12,486 bases of DNA from Candidatus Profundicultor aquiphilus (GTDB lineage: Bacteria > Atribacterota > Atribacteria > Atribacterales > Caldatribacteriaceae). The translations under genes and the position numbers were made by a program. Numbering within the stretch: the stretch's first letter is position 1; each line of letters begins with the position of its first letter. Positions 6,908 through 12,486 of this stretch are shown here, one piece after another. The stretch is from NCBI GenBank assembly GCA_013314795.1, contig JABUEZ010000032.1, positions 1-12,486 of the forward strand. The letters are read 5' to 3'. The notes under the pieces are model-generated. The model was not told the DNA's origin. It searched no databases and saw only the letters and a list, made by a program, of their open reading frames with translations.

Positions 6908-6936
6908 AGTATATCATATTTTGAAAACTCTGTCAT
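6908..6936 (-). promoter_or_regulatory. Sigma70-type promoter of the glpP operon
   Basis: ATGACA (6936-6931) and TATACT (6913-6908) lie 17 bases apart, each five of six to consensus, with a TGN extended -10 immediately upstream (TGATATACT). Transcription should start near 6901-6903, giving a leader of about 70 bases that holds the terminator. The -35 overlaps the stop codon of the small membrane gene. Confidence 0.75.
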
Positions 6937-7103
6937 CTCCTTCTCTGCTGCGATAAACCGCTGAAAAGAACACCGAGCATCGCCACAATGACTATCCAGA
7001 TAAAATTTCTCACCCAGAAAGATTGAGGGTTACTTCTCAACAGAAAAAGATAGACAAAAGGGGCAAGCACAACAAGCACAGCCATGGTGGTGATCATGCG
7101 CAT
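6933..7103 (-). CDS. Small two-helix membrane protein (56 aa), hypothetical
   Basis: This 56-residue reading frame starts at ATG 7103 with AGGTG five bases upstream and ends in TGA at 6935-6933. It has two hydrophobic segments, about residues 7-22 (MAVLVVLAPFVYLFLL) and 34-50 (FIWIVIVAMLGVLFSGL), joined by a short polar loop (RSNPQSFWVRN), with a basic tail (QQRRR). That pattern predicts a helical hairpin in the membrane with both ends on the same side. I do not recognise the family. It starts eight bases after the stop of the PHP phosphatase and before the glpP promoter, so it is likely co-transcribed with the phosphatase and terminated at the glpP leader hairpin. Function is unknown. Confidence 0.65.
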   Translation of the reverse strand: MRMITTMAVLVVLAPFVYLFLLRSNPQSFWVRNFIWIVIVAMLGVLFSGLSQQRRR

Positions 7104-7111
7104 ACTTGCAC

Positions 7112-7918
7112 CTATAGAGGGTAAAAGGTCCTTTTTCGCTTTTCAAAGGACACGAGGCTTCGGAAACCAGCACTCCGAGCAAGCGACAGAGCAGTATCAA
7201 AACTTCTTCCCACTTCATGTGGTCGGTGAGCATCAGAACCAAGGCAAAGTTGCAAACCGAGCTTGTTTGCTCGTTCAAGAATGGCAAAAGATGGATATGC
7301 TTCACCAATGGGTTTATAAAAACCGGCTGTATTAATCTCCAGCACCATATTGTGTTCCCGACAGGACTGAAGCACCTCCTCAACTTCCACAATGGTTTCT
7401 GTAGCCAGGAAACCAAATTTTTTGGGAAGATCGAAATGGGCCACCACATCAAACACACCGGTTTCGATACCCATTTTCAGAGTTCGATAATATCTCCGGT
7501 ACACTTCGTTGATATCCTCTTCCTGATAACGCCCAATATATTTGGGATGATCGAAGGGCCAACCATCCAGGTAATGAACAGAAAGGAGTAAGTAATCCCA
7601 GGAATAAAAACCGACGATAGAACACATGGCTTCTTCCTTACCCGGAACAAAATCTACTTCTAACCCTATGCGAACGGTTATCCTTCCCTGATATTTTTCC
7701 CTTAATTTTTCCACCTCCTGAATGTACGTTGACAGTTCCTCTTCCGGAATGGCTGACTCCCTCTTTCTCTCCCTCTCAGGCAAAAAATATTGAGGAGAGT
7801 GACCCGAAAAACCGATCTCTGTAATACCTTTTTGAAGCGCCTCCTGGATATACTCTTCATAGTCTCCCTCGGCATCACCACAGCGAGGGGTGTGAATATG
7901 GTAGTCACAAAGAAACAC
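7112..7918 (-). CDS. hisK: PHP-domain histidinol-phosphatase (HisK family)
   Basis: The 268-residue PHP phosphoesterase opens with the metal-binding DYHIHTPRCGD (5-15; H7 and H9) and continues with GFSGHSP, GLEVDFVPG, LLSVHYLDG, VVAHFDLPKKFG and GSDAHRPHEVG near the end. These supply the His/Asp/Glu ligands of a trinuclear metal site. The order and spacing fit the HisK-type histidinol-phosphatase, which removes phosphate from L-histidinol phosphate in histidine synthesis. No other his gene is in the window, so related PHP phosphatases with other substrates remain possible. The GTG at 7918 has GGGAGG seven bases upstream and places the HxH motif at the usual position; an upstream in-frame start at 7981 has no ribosome site. 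It is transcribed away from the DUF1638 gene and followed closely by the small membrane gene. Confidence 0.85.
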   Translation of the reverse strand: MFLCDYHIHTPRCGDAEGDYEEYIQEALQKGITEIGFSGHSPQYFLPERERKRESAIPEEELSTYIQEVEKLREKYQGRITVRIGLEVDFVPGKEEAMCSIVGFYSWDYLLLSVHYLDGWPFDHPKYIGRYQEEDINEVYRRYYRTLKMGIETGVFDVVAHFDLPKKFGFLATETIVEVEEVLQSCREHNMVLEINTAGFYKPIGEAYPSFAILERANKLGLQLCLGSDAHRPHEVGRSFDTALSLARSAGFRSLVSFEKRKRTFYPL

Positions 7919-7952
7919 ACCTATGCCTCCCTTCAAGATACTCCTACATCTT

Positions 7953-7981
7953 AGGGTAACAGAGAACGGAAAGGTCCGCAA
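7953..7981 (-). promoter_or_regulatory. Weak candidate promoter for the PHP phosphatase gene
   Basis: TTGCGG (7981-7976) and TACCCT (7958-7953) are 17 bases apart, matching consensus at four and three of six. The site is positioned correctly for a start near 7946, but the -10 is poor. It is the best minus-strand candidate in the divergent gap. Confidence 0.25.
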
Positions 7982-7997
7982 GAAGGATCATCCCGAA

Positions 7998-8012
7998 CCC
8001 TGTCTTACAGGG
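7998..8012. promoter_or_regulatory. Perfect dyad CCCTGT-N3-ACAGGG, possible operator
   Basis: CCCTGT (7998-8003) and ACAGGG (8007-8012) are perfect inverted repeats around CTT, in the gap between the divergent phosphatase and DUF1638 genes. There is no T-tract, so it is not a terminator. It sits 12 bases upstream of the DUF1638 -35 and 17 bases upstream of the weak opposing -35, a good position for a dimeric regulator. Confidence 0.4.
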
Positions 8013-8023
8013 ATTCAGGAAAC

Positions 8024-8052
8024 TTTACAAAAGCTGGCGGAAAGAATAGAAT
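8024..8052 (+). promoter_or_regulatory. Sigma70-type promoter for the DUF1638 gene
   Basis: TTTACA (8024-8029) and TAGAAT (8047-8052) are separated by 17 bases and each matches consensus at five of six. The expected start near 8059 leaves a short leader to the ATG at 8085. Confidence 0.65.
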
Positions 8053-8084
8053 AACCGCATAAGCCTTAAGAAAGGAATAGCACA

Positions 8085-8858
8085 ATGCACAGTGTAGTCA
8101 AAAAGAGATTTAAAGTTCTGGCCTGTCAGGTATTTCGCCGAGAACTCTCCTTTTTGAGTTCCCAGATAGAAAACTTCTGTGAAGTAGAGTTTGTTTCCTT
8201 TGGACTTCACAATACTCCCCAAAAATTAAGGGAATCCCTGCAGCAGAAAATCAATCAGGTTAAAAGGCAAACCTTTGCTTACCCTGAGATTGGCACAGAG
8301 TACGGATATGACTATGATGGTATCATCCTGGTATACGGGTTATGCAGTAACGGTACGGATGGCATTTATTCCCCATCGTATCCTCTGGTTATCCCTCGTG
8401 CTCATGACTGTATCACGCTCCTTCTGGGTTCCAAGGACAAATATGAGCAATACATAGAAACTCATCGGGGTGTTTACTGGTACTCTTCGGGATGGATTGA
8501 ACACTCCATCCAGCCTGGACCGGAGCGTCGAGAACTCATCTATCAAACCTACGTCAATAAGTATGGAGCAGAGAATGCCGAATATCTCATGCAATTGGAA
8601 AACAACTGGCAACGGGAATATTCCTGGGCAGTCTATATCAAGTGGGGATTCCCCGTCGATCAAAAATACCAGGATTTCACCAGAGAATGTGCTCAGGCCC
8701 TGGGATGGAATTACGAGAGTATCAGCGGAGACTCAAGCCTTTTACGCGATTTACTTTCAGGAAACTGGGATCCGGAAAGATTTGTCCTTCTTGAACCTGG
8801 AGAAAAACTACAGGCCAGCGGTAACGAGAATATCTTTTGCCAGGGTTGTTTCCAGTAA
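8085..8858 (+). CDS. DUF1638 domain protein
   Basis: The 257-residue protein shows the pattern of DUF1638: VLACQVFRREL (11-21), GIILVYGLCSNG (79-90), PLVIPRAHDCITLLLGS (100-116) and VYWYSSGWIE (130-139). Conserved C14, C87, H107 and C109 look like metal ligands, and the C-terminus ends in C252-x2-C255. No biochemical role is settled; members are often near corrinoid or methylamine methyltransferase genes in anaerobes, but none is visible here. The ATG at 8085 has AAAGGA eight bases upstream. It is a single-gene unit with its own promoter; its stop is one base from the stop of the convergent zinc-ribbon gene. Family assignment is from motif memory and fairly secure; function is not assigned. 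Confidence 0.82.
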   Translation: MHSVVKKRFKVLACQVFRRELSFLSSQIENFCEVEFVSFGLHNTPQKLRESLQQKINQVKRQTFAYPEIGTEYGYDYDGIILVYGLCSNGTDGIYSPSYPLVIPRAHDCITLLLGSKDKYEQYIETHRGVYWYSSGWIEHSIQPGPERRELIYQTYVNKYGAENAEYLMQLENNWQREYSWAVYIKWGFPVDQKYQDFTRECAQALGWNYESISGDSSLLRDLLSGNWDPERFVLLEPGEKLQASGNENIFCQGCFQ

Positions 8859-8859
8859 C

Positions 8860-9174
8860 CTACTCGTCCTGAAGTGATTCCAGTTCTTTTAAAATTCGGT
8901 ACGGCTTGGTCACAATCCGAAACGGGATACTGCTGAAAAAAGCAAACAGGTCCTTCTCGTACTCTTCGGTTAAGCGCCGGGGTTTGGTAAGCACCCTCTT
9001 GACCAAATCCTCCCCATAGAGGGCAAGAAGCTTTTTCTGATCGAAACTTATTTCCAGACCGCATTCTTCACATCGTATGGTACGAATTATCTCTCCCTGA
9101 TACACCACACTATGGAGTGTGTCCTTCTGACAGCGCAAACAGGTCAAAGACGTCTTCATTCCCTCTTTTTCCAA
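8860..9174 (-). CDS. Small zinc-ribbon protein (bh-protein-like)
   Basis: This 104-residue protein carries C12-x2-C15 and C35-x2-C38 (TCLRC and RCEECG) around a short beta stretch (HSVVYQGEIIRTI), the layout of a zinc ribbon. A charged helical tail follows (YGEDLVKRVLTKPRRLTEEYEKDLFAFF). It resembles the small clostridial proteins annotated bh protein, of unknown function. The TTG at 9174 is preferred because AAGGGGTGA sits at normal spacing; the ATG at 9159 has GAGGG almost touching it. It starts 21 bases after homoserine dehydrogenase, so it is the last gene of that operon. A nucleic-acid-binding or metal-handling role is possible but unproven. Confidence 0.7.
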   Translation of the reverse strand: MEKEGMKTSLTCLRCQKDTLHSVVYQGEIIRTIRCEECGLEISFDQKKLLALYGEDLVKRVLTKPRRLTEEYEKDLFAFFSSIPFRIVTKPYRILKELESLQDE

Positions 9175-9195
9175 ACCATCACCCCTTTGTAAGGA

Positions 9196-10491
9196 TCAAC
9201 TCCCCTGCTCTACGCGAATTGCGTAGACATCCTGAACAACCTCTAACTTTTTAATCCTCTCCAAAGAATTCCAGAGCTTCTCTTCCACAACATCATGGGT
9301 CAGAAAATAGATGTTGGTCAATCTCCCTGGAGTGCTTACCGGTTGTTTTACGGCCTGTAAGCTGACATCAGCCTCACCAAACTGCGTAGCAATTTTACCC
9401 AGGACACCAGGTACATCCAAAGCCAGCACCCGAACACAGTACCGAGTAACAAGCTCAGCGATAGGTCGCACTTCCAGTTCACAGGTACAGGTGCATCCAA
9501 CCCTCCCTTTGCATTGAAACTGGATATTGCGAATGGCCTCGATGATATCCCCCACCAGGGCGCTCCCTGTGGCTTCCCCTCCGGCTCCAGGTCCACGAAA
9601 AGTCAAGGCTCGAGTTTTTGACTTAATGTAAATGGCGTTTTCCACTCCATTCACAGTAGCCAGAGGATGTTCAATGGGCAAAAGCACCGGATGGACTCGA
9701 AGCTCAAGTTGCCCATCTATTTTCTTGGAGATGGCGAGAAGCTTTACTGCAAAGCCAAGTTCATTGGCAAAATCGATGTCTTCCGGAATCAGGCGGGTAA
9801 TGCCTTCCCGAAAAACTTTTTCCACATCCACCCTGGTGTGAAAACAAAGAGAAGCCAAAATAGCAATTTTGTACGCGGCATCAAATGCTTCCACATCCAT
9901 GGTTGGCACGGGCTCAGCATACCCTCTTTTTTGAGCCTCAGCAAGGGCATCATGGTATGACGACTTATGAAGGGACATCTCCGAAAGGATAAAATTGGTG
10001 GTTCCATTCACAATGCCAATAACTTCCTCAATTTCATCTCCAACCAACTGCTCTTTGAGCGCATGGATGATGGGAATACCTCCACCCACAGCCCCTTCAA
10101 AGAAGAGATCTGTTTTTATTTCTCCGGCTATTTCTAGAAGTTCTCTTCCCTTCTTGGCAATAAGCTCCTTGTTAGGGGTCACCACGCTCTTCCCATGTTG
10201 CAGGGCCTGGGTAACAATCTCAAAAGCCGGTGAAATACCACCGATGGCCTCGACAACGATTTCAATTTCCGGATCCGCGATTACCTCCAGGGGATCATTC
10301 CCCTTCATTTCCGGTGGAAGAACCATATTCCGCTCACGAGTCCAGTCTTTATCAACCACTCGCTTAACCTGAATGCTAACCCCCAGTTCCCTCTCAATCT
10401 CTGGTTTTCGTTCCCACAGAACCTTTAGGGTTCCTGCTCCTACCGTACCGAAACCAATAACACCAATATTCACCAATTTTTTCTCATTCAT
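9196..10491 (-). CDS. hom: Homoserine dehydrogenase
   Basis: The 431-residue enzyme reduces aspartate semialdehyde to homoserine with NAD(P)H, the entry to threonine and methionine synthesis. The N-terminal Rossmann motif is NIGVIGFGTVGAGTL (8-22); SVVTPNKELIAKKG (102-115) and VNGTTNFILSEM (161-172) are family signatures. The catalytic Asp and Lys are in DAAYK (D204, K208), within a slightly unusual AEPVPTMDVEAFDAAYK where AEADPTxDVxGxDAA is common. The C-terminal ACT domain (about 350-431, VRVLALDVPGVLGKIA) suggests feedback control by an amino acid such as threonine. A Cys cluster (C327, C333, C335, C337) just before the ACT domain is atypical. The ATG at 10491 has GAGG nine bases upstream and starts 11 bases after the ABC ATPase stop, so it is in the transporter operon. 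Confidence 0.96.
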   Translation of the reverse strand: MNEKKLVNIGVIGFGTVGAGTLKVLWERKPEIERELGVSIQVKRVVDKDWTRERNMVLPPEMKGNDPLEVIADPEIEIVVEAIGGISPAFEIVTQALQHGKSVVTPNKELIAKKGRELLEIAGEIKTDLFFEGAVGGGIPIIHALKEQLVGDEIEEVIGIVNGTTNFILSEMSLHKSSYHDALAEAQKRGYAEPVPTMDVEAFDAAYKIAILASLCFHTRVDVEKVFREGITRLIPEDIDFANELGFAVKLLAISKKIDGQLELRVHPVLLPIEHPLATVNGVENAIYIKSKTRALTFRGPGAGGEATGSALVGDIIEAIRNIQFQCKGRVGCTCTCELEVRPIAELVTRYCVRVLALDVPGVLGKIATQFGEADVSLQAVKQPVSTPGRLTNIYFLTHDVVEEKLWNSLERIKKLEVVQDVYAIRVEQGS

Positions 10492-10502
10492 TTTGATCAA
10501 CC

Positions 10503-11243
10503 TCAAACATTGATAACTTTACTCAGAAAAGCTTTCGTTCTGGGATTTTTGGGACGGTAAAAAATCTCCTCAGGAGCACCCTCTTCCACAATTTTCCCAT
10601 CATCAAGGTAAATAACCCGGTTGGAGACCTCTCTTGCAAATCCCATTTCGTGGGTCACAACAATCATAGTCATACCCTCTCTGGCCAGCTCTTTCATCAC
10701 ATCCAGGACATCGTTGACCGTCTCTGGATCCAGAGCAGAAGTGGGCTCATCAAACATCATCACCTTAGGGTTCATGGCCAGTGACCTGGCAATAGCCACC
10801 CTTTGCTTTTGTCCACCGGACAACTGGGAGGGATAAGAATACGCCTTGTCTTCGAGTCCTACTTTACTCAGGAGATTCAGTGCGATGGCTTCAGCTTCTT
10901 TCCGAGGTATTTTTTTTACCTTTTGAGGAGCCAGTACAATATTCTCCATAACCGTCATGTGAGGGAAAAGATTGAAATTCTGGAAAATCATGCCGATTGA
11001 CTGTCGGAGTTTATGAAGGTTGGTATTTTTACCATTCACCGCTACACCATCGACGATGATTTCTCCACCCTGGATCGGTTCCAGTCCATTCAGGCATCGC
11101 AAAAAGGTGCTCTTCCCTGAACCAGAAGCCCCTATAATCGCCACCACTTCGCCAAAACGAATTCTGAGGTTAATATCCTTGAGAACATGATGCTTTCCAA
11201 AATATTTGTTGAGATCTCTTACCTCGATAATCCATTCACTCAC
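10503..11243 (-). CDS. Polar amino-acid ABC transporter ATP-binding protein (GlnQ type)
   Basis: The 246-residue ATPase has Walker A GASGSGKS (38-45), the Q-loop MIFQNFNLFPHMTV, signature LSGGQKQR (140-147), Walker B VMMFDEPTSALD (160-171) and the switch His (VTHEMGF, H197). The length and the sequence around NLFPHMTVMENI are those of the polar amino-acid importers (GlnQ, HisP, ArtP). It powers uptake through the permease encoded upstream. GTG at 11243 is the start: GAAGG is ten bases upstream, it aligns with family N-termini, and it overlaps the permease stop by eight bases. Substrate cannot be read from the ATPase. Confidence 0.95.
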   Translation of the reverse strand: MSEWIIEVRDLNKYFGKHHVLKDINLRIRFGEVVAIIGASGSGKSTFLRCLNGLEPIQGGEIIVDGVAVNGKNTNLHKLRQSIGMIFQNFNLFPHMTVMENIVLAPQKVKKIPRKEAEAIALNLLSKVGLEDKAYSYPSQLSGGQKQRVAIARSLAMNPKVMMFDEPTSALDPETVNDVLDVMKELAREGMTMIVVTHEMGFAREVSNRVIYLDDGKIVEEGAPEEIFYRPKNPRTKAFLSKVINV

Positions 11244-11892
11244 TGTAACGCAACCTTCCCTCAGAGTACTTGACCACCCGAGAGATGGCATAGGTCATGA
11301 CAAAATAAAACAGAGCCACGCCACTCCATATCTCAAAAGATTTAAAAGTTCGGGTGATGATGATCTGACCGGTTCTCGTCAATTCAGCAATGGCAATAGT
11401 CGAAACCAGGGAAGAATCCTTCAATAAAGCGATAAATTCGTTTCCCAGAGGGGGTAAGATGCGCACAAAAGCCTGGGGAAGGATCACATGGTACATAGCC
11501 TGCCACCAGGTCATTCCCAGGGACAGTGCTGCTTCCATCTGTCCCTGGGCGATGGATTCAATTCCACCTCTTACAATCTCACCCACATAGGCGCCACTGT
11601 TAATACCCATGGCAATAACACCGGCCACAAAGGGATCAAGGTTCAATCCCAGCGCCGGTAAACCAAAATAAACCAGGAAAATCTGTACAAGAAGCGGTGT
11701 TCCTCTCACCAGTTCAATATACGCCGAGGAAATGGCTCTCAAAAAAGCATTGGGCCAAACTCTGGCTAAACCAGCCACAATACCAATAACGAGTCCTATC
11801 ACAATAGACAGTATGGTAACTCGAAGTGTAACCGTTGCTCCCCAAAATAACGAAGGAACTGCTTTGTAGAGAGCCGATATATCAAAATTCAA
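11236..11892 (-). CDS. Polar amino-acid ABC transporter permease (HisM/GlnP type)
   Basis: The 218-residue inner-membrane protein has about five hydrophobic helices, including GATVTLRVTILSIVIGLVIG, the helix around LVQIFLVYFGLPALG and a final one near IWSGVALFYFVMTYAIS. The ATPase-contact EAA loop is EAALSLGMTWWQAMYHVILPQA, matching the EAAxxLGxxxxQxFxxVxLPQA consensus of polar amino-acid permeases. Only one permease gene is present, so it probably acts as a homodimer. The start is TTG 11892, with GGAG nine bases upstream; no ATG fits. It lies 14 bases after the substrate-binding protein. Confidence 0.93.
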   Translation of the reverse strand: MNFDISALYKAVPSLFWGATVTLRVTILSIVIGLVIGIVAGLARVWPNAFLRAISSAYIELVRGTPLLVQIFLVYFGLPALGLNLDPFVAGVIAMGINSGAYVGEIVRGGIESIAQGQMEAALSLGMTWWQAMYHVILPQAFVRILPPLGNEFIALLKDSSLVSTIAIAELTRTGQIIITRTFKSFEIWSGVALFYFVMTYAISRVVKYSEGRLRYSE

Positions 11893-11906
11893 ATGTAATC
11901 TCTCCT

Positions 11907-12486
11907 CTACTTTTTAATTTCTCCGAACCACTTTTTATAAATTTCGTCGTACTCACCAGATTCTTTAAGCTTCTTCAAAGCCTGATTAATTGCCTCTAAA
12001 AGCTCGGTATCATCCTTGCGCAATGTTACCCCGTATTTATCTTCCCCCTCTCTAAAAGTGGCCACAATTTCCATATCCGAGAGAATCTTCATCCGGTATG
12101 AAACTTCAGATAGGTCATTGACCACCGCATCTGCTCTTCCATTCATAACTTCCATGTACGCTTTATCAATGGTATCAAATCGCTTTACTTCAACTCCTTC
12201 AATTTCGCTCACCGCCAGATCCCCTGTTGTCCCAATCTGAACTGCCACCACCTTCCCCACAAGGTCCTCCACCTTTTTGATGGACTGGTTACCTTTCTTG
12301 ACGGCAATAGCCTGAGAAGTCACGTAATAGGGATCGCTCATCGCTTTTGATTTCAACCTTTCCTCGGTAATGGAAGTGGAGGACATGATAATATCAAATT
12401 TCTTGGCATCGAGTGCGGGGAAAATTCCATCCCAGGCAGTATCGATAAATTCTGCTTCCACTCCCAATTCCTTGGCAATGGCCCTA
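11907..12486 (-). CDS. Amino-acid ABC transporter substrate-binding protein (SBP_bac_3), N-terminus beyond window
   Basis: About 193 C-terminal residues are visible; the signal peptide and first lobe start lie beyond the right edge. They show the family-3 periplasmic binding fold: the stretch around EFIDTAWDGIFPAL, then DIIMSSTSITEERLKS with the Arg that usually holds the substrate carboxylate, DPYYVTSQAIAVKKG, VQIGTTGDLAV, AYMEVMNGRADAVVND and the tail YDEIYKKWFGE. It should capture a polar amino acid outside the membrane for the adjacent permease and ATPase. The exact ligand cannot be read from these residues. It is the most upstream visible gene of the transporter-hom operon; the promoter is beyond the window. 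Confidence 0.93.
   Translation of the reverse strand, partial: RAIAKELGVEAEFIDTAWDGIFPALDAKKFDIIMSSTSITEERLKSKAMSDPYYVTSQAIAVKKGNQSIKKVEDLVGKVVAVQIGTTGDLAVSEIEGVEVKRFDTIDKAYMEVMNGRADAVVNDLSEVSYRMKILSDMEIVATFREGEDKYGVTLRKDDTELLEAINQALKKLKESGEYDEIYKKWFGEIKK

Noticed and set aside
6835..6936. An N-terminal extension of GlpP starting at 6936
   Set aside because: It would translate the terminator hairpin, its start has AAGGAG directly abutting it, and GlpP homologues begin near residue 1 of the 6834 start, which has GGAGG at good spacing.
7030..7458. A 142-codon minus-strand frame ending in a His/Cys-rich stretch
   Set aside because: It overlaps the phosphatase and the small membrane gene in a different frame. 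The phosphatase motifs are intact and the His/Cys run is a frame-shifted reading of the membrane gene's start.
1..12486. CRISPR arrays, insertion sequences, attachment sites or long direct repeats
   Set aside because: No spaced repeats, transposase-like frames or tRNA-associated duplications were seen on either strand.

Overview
The window (12,486 bp, moderate GC by eye) is a compact bacterial chromosome segment. All genes are on the minus strand except two: a TPR membrane protein (2245-3180) and a DUF1638 protein (8085-8858). Gaps are short, start codons are often TTG or GTG, and neighbouring genes frequently overlap by a few bases. The gene content includes a GlpP antiterminator, a GlpA-type dehydrogenase with a DUF1667 partner, a HisK-type phosphatase, cysteine-rich DUF3795 and DUF1638 proteins, and a B12-binding sensor. 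This suggests an anaerobic, probably thermophilic bacterium near Clostridia, Thermotogota or Atribacterota. That placement is inference only. No rRNA, tRNA, IS element or CRISPR array is visible, and nothing looks recently acquired.

Region 1 (1-1928, minus) reads right to left: a cysteine-rich DUF3795 protein, a cobalamin-binding sensor, then the first 66 codons of a PAS-domain protein that runs off the left edge. The sensor has the W-x9-EH and ExHxxG motifs of CarH-type B12 photoreceptors but no HTH. Its stop overlaps the PAS start, so this looks like a cobalamin- or light-responsive signalling operon with a PAS output partner. A 316-bp divergent intergenic region (1929-2244) separates it from the plus-strand TPR membrane protein.

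Region 2 (3166-7918, minus) holds a glycerol-3-phosphate oxidation operon: glpP, a GlpA-like FAD dehydrogenase with a C-terminal Cys4 BFD-like domain, a second FAD/NAD(P)-type oxidoreductase and a DUF1667 protein. It has a good sigma70-type promoter (-35 at 6936-6931, -10 at 6913-6908). An intrinsic terminator hairpin (6884-6853) follows, and then the glpP Shine-Dalgarno and start. This is the layout expected if GlpP controls its own operon by antitermination. Upstream on the same strand are a HisK-family PHP phosphatase and a 56-residue two-helix membrane protein.

Region 3 (7919-8858) is a divergent promoter region with a perfect CCCTGT-N3-ACAGGG dyad and a near-consensus promoter driving the DUF1638 gene.

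Region 4 (8860-12486, minus) is a polar amino-acid ABC transporter (substrate-binding protein, cut by the right edge; permease; ATPase), then homoserine dehydrogenase, then a small zinc-ribbon protein. All are closely spaced and likely one operon, linking amino-acid import to the threonine/methionine branch of aspartate-family synthesis.
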